A stretch of DNA of 64,000 nucleotides from an uncultured Actinomycetes bacterium (GCA_937926105.1 CALANS010000175.1:1-64000), one strand, 5' to 3'; numbered from the stretch's first letter, positions 40,964 to 49,723 are shown. Program-made: numbers and translations. The notes: generated by a model not told the origin, from the sequence alone.

Positions 40964-41796
40964 CCCGCGACGCCGGTGACGAAGGTCCGGGCAGCGCCAC
41001 CGAGCGCAACCCGGAGCGAGGCGAACAGCTCGGCCGCTGCGGTACCCGGCCAGTCAGCGGGCAGCAGCTCCGCCGGGAGCCCAGGATCGCGGTAGGGCAG
41101 CCGCCGCCAGGCCGTGACGGCGCGCACGTAGTCGGCGAAGGCGTCCCGTCCGTCATCCGGAGAGCCCCTGCCGACCGTGCCATTCCAGTCATCCAGCACC
41201 GGCTGATACTGCTGGACGAACGACCGGTACAGCGTCGCCAGCGCCTGGAGATCCCACCATCGGGCGACCGCTCCGGCCGGGTCGCTGGCCGGTGCGGTCG
41301 CCGTGAAGAGCTCCACGTAGCGATCCAGCTGATGCAGTCGCAGGACGTCGGCGGTCTCCTCCGCCAGGTGGGTCGGGGCGATCCACACACCGGCGGAGAC
41401 CGTGCCGAACCCCAGCTTGGCCAGCCGCGTCCGCAGCGAGTGGCGTTGGGCCCGTTGGCTTTCCGGGACGGAGAACACCACCAGCAACCAGCCGTCGGCC
41501 ACCCGCGCCCGGGGCCGGCCGTAGATCCGCCGATCGCCCTCCTCCAGCAGCGTGCGCCCGGCATCGGTCAGGCCGTACCCGGCGCTGGCACCCACCGCGA
41601 CGGGTTGCAGGATGCCGCGCGCCTTCAGCCGGGAGATCAGCGACCGGGCGGCCGGACCGTCGACCTGCAGGGCACCGAGCAGCCGCACCAACGACGCGAC
41701 ACTGAGGGCTCCGCCGCGTTCCCGGGCGAACAGGCCATAGATCGTGACCAGCAGCGCCCGGGCGGGTGCTGCGGGCCGTCGCATAGCGGGAGTCAC
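40939..41796 (-). CDS. PaaX family transcriptional regulator
   Basis: The 285-residue protein has an N-terminal winged helix (ALLVTIYGLFARERGGALSVASLVRLLGALQVDGPAARSLISRLKARG, residues about 13-60) and the PaaX central and C-terminal domains (GWLLVVFSVPESQRAQRHSLRTRLAKLGFG; VQQYQPVLDDW). PaaX represses phenylacetyl-CoA catabolism; this relative probably responds to an aryl-CoA such as 2-aminobenzoyl-CoA. It is divergent from the CoA ligase and convergent with the operon end. The GTG at 41796 and an ATG 12 bases downstream are both possible starts. Confidence 0.92.
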   Translation of the reverse strand: MTPAMRRPAAPARALLVTIYGLFARERGGALSVASLVRLLGALQVDGPAARSLISRLKARGILQPVAVGASAGYGLTDAGRTLLEEGDRRIYGRPRARVADGWLLVVFSVPESQRAQRHSLRTRLAKLGFGTVSAGVWIAPTHLAEETADVLRLHQLDRYVELFTATAPASDPAGAVARWWDLQALATLYRSFVQQYQPVLDDWNGTVGRGSPDDGRDAFADYVRAVTAWRRLPYRDPGLPAELLPADWPGTAAAELFASLRVALGGAARTFVTGVAGQADPPAG

Positions 41797-41836
41797 GGGC
41801 CGGAGCGTAGCGCGTGCCTGAGGGGTATGTCGCTAC

Positions 41837-41867
41837 CTTGACTATCGTCACAGAAACGGAATACTCA
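41837..41867 (+). promoter_or_regulatory. Promoter of the CoA ligase gene with shared regulatory box
   Basis: TTGACT (41838-41843), a 16-base spacer with CGTCACAGAA and AATACT (41860-41865) mirror the promoter at 35313-35343 (25 of 31 positions identical). It lies in the 99-base gap between the PaaX-type regulator and the ligase, the usual operator position for a divergent regulator. Confidence 0.78.
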
Positions 41868-41895
41868 AGGGCATCTGCTTGGAAGGGACCGGCCC

Positions 41896-43518
41896 ATGGA
41901 ACTCACACCGTCCGCGCACACCGATACGTTCTGCCGCGACAACCTGCCGCCGGCGGACAGCTGGCCGGAGATGCCCATCCTGCTGCCCGAGCTGCACTAC
42001 CCCGACAGGCTCAACTGCGCGGTCGAACTGCTGGACCGGACGATCGACCAGCACGGCGCGGACCGGCCGTGCCTACTCGGCACCGACGGCACCGCCTGGA
42101 GCTACGGGGAGTTGCGCGATCGGGCGGACCGGATCGCGGCGGCGCTGGTCGACGATCTCGGCCTGGTTCCCGGCAACCGGGTGCTGCTGCTCGGCCCGAA
42201 CAATCCCGACCTGGTCGCGTGCTGGTTCGGCATCCTGCGCGCCGGCGGCGTAGTGGTGGCCTGCATGCCGCTGCTGCGGGCCGGCGAGCTGCGCACCGTG
42301 GCCGGCATCGCGCAGATCGGGCTGGCCCTGGTGGACCACCGATTCACCGCCGAGTTCGATGCGGCGGGCATCGACGGGATGCGGGTGGTCAGCTACGGCG
42401 GCGGTGCCGAGATCGTCGGCAGCCTGGACGCCCTGGCCGCCGGGCACGAACCGGGGCGGGCTCCGGTGCAGACGGCCGCCGACGACGTGGCCCTGTTGGC
42501 GTTCACCTCCGGCACGACCGGAGTTCCCAAGGCCACCATGCACTTCCATCGCGATGTGCTGGCGATCTGCGACACCTTCTCGGCCCACCTGCTGCGCCCG
42601 GAACCCGAGGACGTGTTCGTCGGGACGCCGCCGCTGGCGTTCACCTTCGGACTGGGCGGCCTGGTGCTGTTCCCGCTCCGGGTCGGCGCCAGCACGCTGC
42701 TGGTGGAGAAGGCCTCTCCGCCGCAGCTGCTGGACCATATCGCCGCGCACCAGGTGACCATCTGCTTCACCTCGCCGACCGCATACCGGGCCATGCTCGC
42801 CACCGGCCGGTCCGAGCAGCTGGCCAAGCTGCGCCGCTGCGTATCCGCCGGCGAGCACCTGCCCGCGTCGGTGTGGCAGTCGTTCTACGACAGCACCGGA
42901 GTCAAGATCATCGACGGCATCGGCTCCACGGAGATGCTGCATATCTTCGTCTCCGCCGCCGACGACGACATCCGGCCCGGCGCGACCGGCAAGGCGGTGC
43001 CCGGGTATCTGGCCACCGTGCTGGACGCCGACGGCAACGAGGCGCAGGTCGACGAGCCGGGGCGGCTCGCGGTCAAGGGCCCGACCGGCTGCCGGTACCT
43101 GGCGGACGAGCGCCAGGCGGTCTACGTCCAGCATGGTTGGAACATCACCGGCGACACCTACATCCGCGACGCGGACGGCTATCTGCACTACCAGGCCCGC
43201 AGCGACGACATGATCATCTCCTCGGGGTACAACATCGCCGGGCCGGAGGTGGAGGAGGCGCTGCTGGCGCACCCGGATGTCGCCGAGTGCGGCGTGATCG
43301 GAACCCCGGACGAGGCGCGCGGCTCGCTGGTGACGGCGTTCGTGGTGCTGGCCGGTGGGGCGACCGGCGATACGGCAAAGGCGAAGGAGTTGCAGGACTT
43401 CGTCAAGCAGACCATCGCGCCGTACAAGTACCCGAGGCGGATCGAGTTCGTCACCCAGATGCCCCGCACCGAGTCGGGCAAGCTGCAGCGCTTCCGGCTA
43501 CGCGACCTGATCGGCTGA
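41896..43518 (+). CDS. Aryl-CoA ligase, probably 2-aminobenzoate (anthranilate)-CoA ligase
   Basis: The 540-residue adenylate-forming enzyme carries LLAFTSGTTGVPKATMHFHRD (ATP motif, split at about 195-215), IDGIGSTEMLHIF, NITGDTYIRDADGYLHY and the C-terminal ARSDDMIISSGYNIAGPEVEEAL hinge with catalytic Lys in RTESGKLQRF. The STEMLHIF variant is typical of the benzoate/2-aminobenzoate-CoA ligase branch. It would activate the aromatic acid for the monooxygenase/reductase encoded at 35349. GGAAGGG precedes the ATG by eight bases. The gene is divergent from the PaaX-type regulator. Confidence 0.88.
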   Translation: MELTPSAHTDTFCRDNLPPADSWPEMPILLPELHYPDRLNCAVELLDRTIDQHGADRPCLLGTDGTAWSYGELRDRADRIAAALVDDLGLVPGNRVLLLGPNNPDLVACWFGILRAGGVVVACMPLLRAGELRTVAGIAQIGLALVDHRFTAEFDAAGIDGMRVVSYGGGAEIVGSLDALAAGHEPGRAPVQTAADDVALLAFTSGTTGVPKATMHFHRDVLAICDTFSAHLLRPEPEDVFVGTPPLAFTFGLGGLVLFPLRVGASTLLVEKASPPQLLDHIAAHQVTICFTSPTAYRAMLATGRSEQLAKLRRCVSAGEHLPASVWQSFYDSTGVKIIDGIGSTEMLHIFVSAADDDIRPGATGKAVPGYLATVLDADGNEAQVDEPGRLAVKGPTGCRYLADERQAVYVQHGWNITGDTYIRDADGYLHYQARSDDMIISSGYNIAGPEVEEALLAHPDVAECGVIGTPDEARGSLVTAFVVLAGGATGDTAKAKELQDFVKQTIAPYKYPRRIEFVTQMPRTESGKLQRFRLRDLIG

Positions 43519-43614
43519 CGGGGTACCAGCCTCGCGCGCACGGCAGATGTGGCGGGCATCGAACCCGCGTCCATTCGCGTGCAGGTGACCGATGACCGGT
43601 CGGCGGAGCCGAAT

Positions 43615-43653
43615 GCTCGCGTTCTGCTTCGCCACACGGAGCAGAACGCGAGC
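43615..43653. terminator. Perfect 14-bp stem-loop downstream of the CoA ligase
   Basis: GCTCGCGTTCTGCT (43615-43628) and AGCAGAACGCGAGC (43640-43653) pair without mismatch across an 11-base loop. The position suggests a factor-independent terminator for the ligase message; no U-tract follows. Confidence 0.65.
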
Positions 43654-43686
43654 CCGCATCCCGTTGGTCTGGGGCAGGATGAGGGG

Positions 43687-44214
43687 GTGACGGACACCAC
43701 GGCGAGCGCTCGGTCGGGGGAGCCCGGGCTGGCGGCATTCAACGCGCTGGACCCGGTGGCCGCCGAGCGGGCGCTGCTGACCTGCTGCTCCAGCGCCGGC
43801 TGGGCGCGCCGAATCGCCGGCGGGCGGCCGTACCGGGATCCGGAGCGGCTCTACACGGCGGCGGACGACGCCATCGCGGGACTGGACGGCGAGGGCATGG
43901 CCCAGGCACTGGCGGGCCATCCGCGCATCGGCGAACGGGTTCCGCACGGGGCGTCCGCCCGGGAGCAAGCCGGGGTCGCCGGGGCCGACGCCGACGTGCT
44001 GGCCGCCATTGCCGACGGCAACGCGCAGTACGAGCAGCGGTTCGGGCACGTGTACCTGGTGTGCGCCACCGGCCGCAGCGCCGGCGAGCTGCTGGGCATG
44101 CTGCGGAGCCGGCTGGGCAACGATCCGCGGACCGAGGAGCAGGTGACCCGCACGGAGCTCGCTGCGATCAACCGCATCCGGCTCGCCCGCATGCTCGCGG
44201 ATTTGGCACGCTGA
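43687..44214 (+). CDS. uraD: 2-oxo-4-hydroxy-4-carboxy-5-ureidoimidazoline (OHCU) decarboxylase
   Basis: The 175-residue protein decarboxylates OHCU to S-allantoin, the third step from urate. It shows LAAFNALDPVAAERALLTCCSS, the catalytic AGHPRIGERVPHG histidine segment and YEQRFGHVYLVCATGRSAGELLGMLRSRLGNDP, all typical of UraD. GGATGAGGGG precedes the GTG start. It heads the purine catabolism operon, with uraH four bases downstream. Confidence 0.94.
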   Translation: MTDTTASARSGEPGLAAFNALDPVAAERALLTCCSSAGWARRIAGGRPYRDPERLYTAADDAIAGLDGEGMAQALAGHPRIGERVPHGASAREQAGVAGADADVLAAIADGNAQYEQRFGHVYLVCATGRSAGELLGMLRSRLGNDPRTEEQVTRTELAAINRIRLARMLADLAR

Positions 44215-44218
44215 CCCG

Positions 44219-44542
44219 ATGGCCACGCTGAGCACCCACGTGCTGGACACGACGACGGGTCGTCCCGCCACCGGGATCGCCGTGCGCCTGGCCGACCCGT
44301 CCGGCACCGTCCTCGACGAGGCGGTGACGGATGCCGACGGGCGAGTGCGCCCGCTGGGCGGCGACCTCGCCCCCGGGGACTACCGGGTGACGTTTGCGAC
44401 CGGCGACTACTTCGCCGCTGCCGGGAGCGCCGCCTTCCACCCGCGGGTGACGGTGGAGTTCTCCGTCACCGATACTGATCAGCATTACCACGTCCCGCTG
44501 CTGCTGTCTCCCTACGGGTACACCACGTATCGCGGCTCGTGA
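44219..44542 (+). CDS. uraH: 5-hydroxyisourate hydrolase (transthyretin-like)
   Basis: The 107-residue protein opens 5-hydroxyisourate to OHCU. Family signatures are the N-terminal STHVLDTTTGRPA with the catalytic His, the FHPRVTVEFSV strand and the C-terminal SPYGYTTYRGS tail. It is of normal length and lies between uraD and uricase, so the enzymes for consecutive steps are adjacent. Confidence 0.96.
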   Translation: MATLSTHVLDTTTGRPATGIAVRLADPSGTVLDEAVTDADGRVRPLGGDLAPGDYRVTFATGDYFAAAGSAAFHPRVTVEFSVTDTDQHYHVPLLLSPYGYTTYRGS

Positions 44543-44651
44543 TCCTTTGCCGTGCCGCGCGCGTCCGTCGCGCATTCCGTACCCGGATCGGGCAGGCTGA
44601 GCAGGGTGGCCGGCGATCAGCGCGGCGGCACGTACGGGACAAGGAGTGACG

Positions 44652-45605
44652 ATGGCAGCGGAGACGGAGACCACCTCGAACGACGACATCGCGCTGGGTC
44701 CCACCCAGTACGGCAAGTCCGAGATCCACCTGGTGCACATCACGCGCGACACGCCGCGGCACCAGATCCGCGACCTCACCGTCACCAGCACGCTGCGCGG
44801 TCACTTCACCGACAGCTACGTCACCGGCGACCAGACCGGCCAGCTGCCCACCGACAGCCAGAAGAACACCGTCTTCGGCTACGCCCGGCAGCATGGCATC
44901 GGCGCGCTGGAGGACTTCGGGCTGCGATTGGCCCGACACTTCGTCACCGATATCGACTCCAACACCGCTGCGCGGGTGCAGATCGCCGAAGATTCCTGGC
45001 AGCGCATCGATACCGTGGATTCGCACGGCGCCGGTCATGACCACTCGTTCGTCCGCGGCGGGGCCGGTGTGCGCACCGCGTCGGTGGCCGTCGACGGCTC
45101 CGGGGCCGCCGAGCGCGTCGCCGTGGTAGCCGGGATACGCGATCTGGTGCTGCTCAAGTCGACCGCGTCGGAGTACCGGGGCTACCTGAAGGACCCCTAC
45201 ACCACGCTGGCCGAGGCGACCGACCGGATCCTGGCGACCTCGTTGGTCGCCCGGTGGCGCTACGCCGACGACGCCGTCGCGGCCGGGTCGATCGACTGGG
45301 ACGCCGTTTACCGGCAGGTCTGCTCCAGGATGCTGTCCACGTTCGCGACGCTGCACAGCAAGGCACTGCAACACTCCCTGTGGCACATGGGCCGCGCGGT
45401 GCTGGCCGAGCAGCCCAGCATCAGCGCGATCCACCTGTCCGCGCCGAACAAGCATCACTTCCTGGTCGACCTGGAGCCGTTCGGGCTGGACAACCCCGGT
45501 GAGGTCTTCTACGCCGCCGACCGGCCGTACGGGATGATCGAGGCCATGGTGCAGCGGGCCGGCAGGACCGAACGGTCGCTGGATTGGCCGGAGCCCGCGC
45601 TGTGA
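44652..45605 (+). CDS. Urate oxidase (uricase)
   Basis: The 317-residue cofactor-free oxidase converts urate to 5-hydroxyisourate. Visible are TDSQKNTVFGYARQHG (active-site Thr-Asp and neighbouring Lys region), LLKSTASEYRGYLKDPYTTL with the conserved Ser/Thr-Gln-type binding residues, and LSAPNKHHFLVDL near the C-terminus. AAGGAG lies seven bases before the ATG at 44652. Gene symbols pucL and uox are both used for this family. The stop overlaps the next frame. Confidence 0.95.
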   Translation: MAAETETTSNDDIALGPTQYGKSEIHLVHITRDTPRHQIRDLTVTSTLRGHFTDSYVTGDQTGQLPTDSQKNTVFGYARQHGIGALEDFGLRLARHFVTDIDSNTAARVQIAEDSWQRIDTVDSHGAGHDHSFVRGGAGVRTASVAVDGSGAAERVAVVAGIRDLVLLKSTASEYRGYLKDPYTTLAEATDRILATSLVARWRYADDAVAAGSIDWDAVYRQVCSRMLSTFATLHSKALQHSLWHMGRAVLAEQPSISAIHLSAPNKHHFLVDLEPFGLDNPGEVFYAADRPYGMIEAMVQRAGRTERSLDWPEPAL

Positions 45606-47068
45606 CCGACGGCTCGCAATCCGCGTGCCCGCCCGAGATCCGCGTGCCCGATTGCGCACGCGGATCGCAAACCGGTACGCGGATCGTCACCGGAGGGCCC
45701 GTCGCGCCGCCGCTGGTGATCACCGGTTGCGCGATTGCCACGGTGGACGCCGCCGGCACCGAACATCGGGACGGGCACCTGGTGCTGCGCGACGGCCGGA
45801 TCGAACGGGTCGGGCCCGGCCCGGCCCCGGCCATCGACGGCGCGACGGTGGTCGAGGCGCGCGGCTGCCTGGCCACGCCGGGCCTGGTGAACACCCACCA
45901 CCACCTGTACCAGTGGGCCACCCGCGGGCTGGCGCCGGACGGCACGCTGTTCCAGTGGCTGACCACCAGCTACCCGGTCTGGGCCGGGCTCGACGAGGAC
46001 GTCGTCGGTGCCGCCGCCGAGGCCGGCCTGGCGTGGTTGGCGATGACCGGCTGCACCACGACCACCGACCACCACTACGTGTTCCCCGCCGGATCGGGTG
46101 ATCTGCTCGGCGCCGAGATCGCCGCGGCCCGACGGGTCGGGCTGCGATTCCACCCCACCCGCGGGTCGATGGACCTGGGCGCCAGCCGGGGTGGCCTGCC
46201 GCCGGACAGCGTGGTGGAAGACATCGACACCATCCTGGCAGCCAGCGCCGCCGCCATCGACGAGCACCACGACCCGTCCCCAGACTCCATGCTGCGCATG
46301 GGGATCGCGCCCTGCTCACCGTTCTCCGTCACCGCGGACCTGCTGACCGCGGCGGCAGACCTGGCGCGCGACAAGGGGGTTCGGCTACACACCCATCTCG
46401 CGGAGACCCTGGACGAGCAGGACTTCTGCGCCGAGAAGTTCGGCTGCCGGCCGGCCGAATACCTGGAGCGGCTGGACTGGCTGGGTCCGGACGTGTGGTT
46501 CGCGCACAGCGTGCACCTGTCCGACTCCGACATCGCGCTGCTGGCCGGCAGTGGCTCCGGGGTGGCGCACTGCCCGTCCTCCAACGCGCGGCTCGGCGCC
46601 GGCATCGCTCGCACCCGAGCGCTGCGCGACGCCGGGGTCCCGGTCGGGCTAGGCGTGGACGGTGCCGCCTCCAACGAGTCGTGCTCGCTGGTGGAGGAGC
46701 TGCGACACGCGCTGCTGATGGCGCGCGCCACCGGCGGGCCTACCGCGATGACCGTGCGAGAGGCATTGGCGCTGGCCACCATCGGCGGTGCGAAGGTGCT
46801 GGGCCGGGCGGACGATATCGGCTCGCTGGAGGTCGGCAAGCAGGCCGATGTGGCGCTGTGGCGGCTGGACGGCCCCGGGCACGCCGGGATCGACGATCCG
46901 GTCGCCGCGCTGGTGCTCGGCTCCGCGCCGCCGCTGGACCTACTGACCGTGCGGGGGCGCACGGTGGTGCGCGCCGGCCAGGTGGTGACGGTGGACTCGG
47001 GGCAGACCACCGCCGCGGGGGTGCGGGCCACCTCCACGCTGCTGCGCCGGGCGGGCCTGTCAGGATGA
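45602..47068 (+). CDS. 8-oxoguanine/guanine-type deaminase (amidohydrolase)
   Basis: The protein (up to 488 residues) belongs to the amidohydrolase superfamily. It has the metal site NTHHHLYQWATRG, later THLAETLDEQ, FAHSVHLSD and GLGVDGAASNE, matching the 8-oxoguanine deaminase branch that feeds urate into the pathway. Two starts are possible. A GTG at 45602 overlaps the uricase stop and has GGAG eight bases upstream. A GTG at 45716 begins right at the conserved VITGCAIATVDAAG. The stretch between them consists of inverted repeats that look non-coding, so the shorter protein (450 residues) is quite likely. Confidence 0.88.
   Translation: MTDGSQSACPPEIRVPDCARGSQTGTRIVTGGPVAPPLVITGCAIATVDAAGTEHRDGHLVLRDGRIERVGPGPAPAIDGATVVEARGCLATPGLVNTHHHLYQWATRGLAPDGTLFQWLTTSYPVWAGLDEDVVGAAAEAGLAWLAMTGCTTTTDHHYVFPAGSGDLLGAEIAAARRVGLRFHPTRGSMDLGASRGGLPPDSVVEDIDTILAASAAAIDEHHDPSPDSMLRMGIAPCSPFSVTADLLTAAADLARDKGVRLHTHLAETLDEQDFCAEKFGCRPAEYLERLDWLGPDVWFAHSVHLSDSDIALLAGSGSGVAHCPSSNARLGAGIARTRALRDAGVPVGLGVDGAASNESCSLVEELRHALLMARATGGPTAMTVREALALATIGGAKVLGRADDIGSLEVGKQADVALWRLDGPGHAGIDDPVAALVLGSAPPLDLLTVRGRTVVRAGQVVTVDSGQTTAAGVRATSTLLRRAGLSG
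45618..45686. repeat. Nested inverted and direct repeats at the uricase/deaminase junction
   Basis: ATCCGCGTGCCCG occurs at 45619-45631 and 45638-45650, and inverted CACGCGGATCGC and TACGCGGATCG follow at 45657-45668 and 45676-45686. The central units form a perfect 11-bp stem (45637-45647 with 45656-45666). It could be a terminator or attenuating hairpin after uricase. Confidence 0.6.
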
Positions 47069-47111
47069 TCGACATCGCGTGTCGCGGAGCGGGAACGGAG
47101 GGGTCGTCGCG

Positions 47112-48443
47112 ATGACGGACCTGGTGGTGCTGGCCCAGCGGGCCCTGATCGGCGGATCGTTCCGCCCGGCCGCGGTGCACGTGGCGGGGCGACGGATCAC
47201 CCTGGTGCACCCGTTCGACGCACCGGTGCCGGACGGGGCGCAGGTGCTGCGGCTGGCCGCCGACGAGGTGCTGTTGCCGGGCCTGGTGGATACCCACGTG
47301 CACGTCAACGAGCCCGGCCGCACGCACTGGGAGGGCTACGACACCGCGACCAGGGCGGCCCTGGCCGGCGGGGTGACGACCATCCTGGACATGCCGTTGA
47401 ACTCCATCCCACCCACCCTGGACGCGGATGCGCTGGGGATCAAGCGCGACGCGGCCGCCGGGCGGGTGCATTGCCACGTCGGATTTCTCGGTGGTGTGGT
47501 ACCGGGGCGGGGTGGTGACCTGGCCGGCCTGGTGGCCGCCGGGGTCTATGGCGTCAAATGCTTCCTGCTGCCCTCGGGGGTGGACGAGTTCCCGGGCGTG
47601 GGCGCTGCCACGCTGGCCGAGGCGATGGCGGAGATCGCCCGGCTGGGCTCGCTGCTGATGGTGCATGCCGAGGATGCCGCGACGATCGCGGACGCCCCTC
47701 CCGCGCACGGTCGCCGTTATCGCGACTACCTGGCGTCCCGGCCCCCGGAGGCGGAGGCGGCGGCCGTCGGCGAGGTGGCCAGGGCGGCGGCCAAGACCGG
47801 TGCGCGGGCACACATCGTGCACCTGTCCAGCGCGGCCGGTGTGCAGGTGCTGCGGGCCGCGCAGCGCGCGGGGGTACGGATCAGCGCGGAGACCTGCCCG
47901 CATTACCTGACCATCGAACCGGACGACATTCCGGATGGCGCAACGCAGTTCAAGTGCTGCCCGCCGATTCGCGGCGGCGCCGACGCCGACGCGCTGTGGC
48001 AGGCGTTGGCCGATGGGGTCATCGGCGCCGTGGTGAGCGATCACTCGCCGTGCCCGCCCGCCATGAAGGATCTGGCCACCGGCGACTTCGGCACCGCCTG
48101 GGGCGGGATCTCCTCGGTGCAGCTGGGACTGCCGGTGGTGTGGACGGCGGCCCGCCGCCGCGGGGTGCCCCTGACCGACGTGGTGCGCTGGATGTCCGCC
48201 GGATCCGCCGACCTGGTCCGGCTGGCCGGCAAGGGGCGGATCCAGGCCGGTGCCGACGCCGACCTGGTGGTGTTCGCCCCCGACGAGGAGCAGCTGATCC
48301 GGCCCGGTGAGCTCCGGCAACGGCACTACCTGACGCCCTACAACGGAGCCACCGTCACCGGTGTGGTGCGGCGGGTGCTGCTGGACGGGCGGGTCACCAC
48401 CGACGAGCCGGCCGGCCGGCTACTGGCCGCGGGGGACCGATGA
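47112..48443 (+). CDS. allB: Allantoinase
   Basis: The 443-residue amidohydrolase opens allantoin to allantoate. Conserved metal-site segments are PGLVDTHVHVNEPGRTHWEGY, the carboxylated lysine in GVYGVKCFL, MVHAEDA, AETCPHYLTI and SDHSPCPP. GGAGGGG precedes the ATG at 47112. It is followed by an ATGA overlap with the DUF6986 gene, showing coupled expression within the purine operon. Confidence 0.94.
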   Translation: MTDLVVLAQRALIGGSFRPAAVHVAGRRITLVHPFDAPVPDGAQVLRLAADEVLLPGLVDTHVHVNEPGRTHWEGYDTATRAALAGGVTTILDMPLNSIPPTLDADALGIKRDAAAGRVHCHVGFLGGVVPGRGGDLAGLVAAGVYGVKCFLLPSGVDEFPGVGAATLAEAMAEIARLGSLLMVHAEDAATIADAPPAHGRRYRDYLASRPPEAEAAAVGEVARAAAKTGARAHIVHLSSAAGVQVLRAAQRAGVRISAETCPHYLTIEPDDIPDGATQFKCCPPIRGGADADALWQALADGVIGAVVSDHSPCPPAMKDLATGDFGTAWGGISSVQLGLPVVWTAARRRGVPLTDVVRWMSAGSADLVRLAGKGRIQAGADADLVVFAPDEEQLIRPGELRQRHYLTPYNGATVTGVVRRVLLDGRVTTDEPAGRLLAAGDR

Positions 48444-49723
48444 CGTCCGGGCGGACGGTGCTGAGCGAGGCCGTATTCGGCCGACTCGACGACGATCTGG
48501 CGTCCGCCGACGCCGCGCTGATAGCTGGCTATCACGGCGCGCAGGACGCCGCGCAGCCGGTGCACACCGTGTACCTGCCGGCGGGCAACTACCGGCCGGG
48601 CGTCGCGCTGGCGTGGGGGCGAGAGGCGGTCGCCACGCTGCGCGAGCATGCGCCGGGACCGGCGGATCTGGCCGACGCGGTCGGCCTGCCGGCAGATCGG
48701 GTGACGGCGGTGTGGGAGCTGATGCTGCGCACGCTGTCCACCGCCCCGGTCGAGGATCTGCGCATCGACTTCGAGGACGGGTACGGCCATCCCGGCGACG
48801 ACGCCGAGGACGCGGACGCCGAGCGCGCGGGACGGGACCTGGCGGCGGACTGGCGGGAGGGGACCGCACCCGCCTGGGCCGGGATCCGATTCAAGTCGCT
48901 GGAGCCGGCCACCCGGAGGCGCGGCTTGCGCACCCTTGACCTGTTCCTGGGGGCGCTGCTGGAGGCAGCCGATGGGTGGCCGGCGGGCCTGCGCCTGACG
49001 CTGCCCAAGGTGACCTCGATCCAGCAGGTGGTCGCCATGGTCACGGTGTGCCAGGAGCTGGAGCGGGCGCACGGCCTGCCAGACGGGACGCTGCGGTTCG
49101 AGCTGCAGATCGAGACGCCGCAGGCGATTCTGGCCGCGGACGGCACGGCCACCGTGGCCCGCATGATCCACGCCGCGAGTGGGCGCTGCTCCGGTCTGCA
49201 CTATGGCACCTACGACTACAGCGCCGCGCTGGGCATCGCGGCCTTCCAGCAGCGGATGGATCACCCGGCCGCGGACCACGCCAAGGCGGTGATGCAGGTC
49301 GCCGCGGCCGGCACCGGAGTGCCGCTCTCCGATGGCTCGACGAACATCCTGCCGGTGGGTACGCCCGACCAGGTGCGTGCCGGGTGGGCGCTGCATGCCC
49401 GGTTGGTGCGCCGATCTTTGGATCGGGGGCTCTACCAGGGCTGGGATCTGCATCCGGCGCAGTTGGTTTCGCGTTACCTGGCGACCTACGACTTCTACCG
49501 GTCCGGGGCGCCGGCCGCCGGCACCAGGGTGGAGGCCTACCTGGCGCGGCGTGCCGGCGGCGTGCTGGACGAGCCGGCCACCGGCGCCGCACTGGCGGAC
49601 TTCCTGCTGCGCGGGTTGCGCTGCGGAGCGCTGGACCAGACGGAGGTGACGGCGATGTGCGGCGCGACACCCGACGCCCTGCACGCGCTCGCCCGGCGGG
49701 AATCCCCCTCGCCGCTCGGCTGA
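48440..49723 (+). CDS. DUF6986 family protein, aldolase/citrate-lyase-like barrel
   Basis: The 427-residue protein resembles the HpcH/HpaI and malate-synthase TIM-barrel group: LRIDFEDGYGHPGDDAEDADAER supplies acidic metal ligands, LRFELQIETPQAILA the catalytic glutamate region, and GLHYGTYDYSAALGIA the barrel strand. I recall this family as DUF6986, frequently beside allantoinase and uricase. Its position as the last gene of the operon suggests it handles the glyoxylate released from ureidoglycolate or condenses it with acetyl-CoA. The chemistry is an inference. Confidence 0.82.
   Translation: MTSGRTVLSEAVFGRLDDDLASADAALIAGYHGAQDAAQPVHTVYLPAGNYRPGVALAWGREAVATLREHAPGPADLADAVGLPADRVTAVWELMLRTLSTAPVEDLRIDFEDGYGHPGDDAEDADAERAGRDLAADWREGTAPAWAGIRFKSLEPATRRRGLRTLDLFLGALLEAADGWPAGLRLTLPKVTSIQQVVAMVTVCQELERAHGLPDGTLRFELQIETPQAILAADGTATVARMIHAASGRCSGLHYGTYDYSAALGIAAFQQRMDHPAADHAKAVMQVAAAGTGVPLSDGSTNILPVGTPDQVRAGWALHARLVRRSLDRGLYQGWDLHPAQLVSRYLATYDFYRSGAPAAGTRVEAYLARRAGGVLDEPATGAALADFLLRGLRCGALDQTEVTAMCGATPDALHALARRESPSPLG

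Noticed and set aside
43550..43653. Possible tRNA gene on the minus strand
   Set aside because: Only the T-arm is present. No complementary acceptor strand or anticodon arm was found within tRNA distance.
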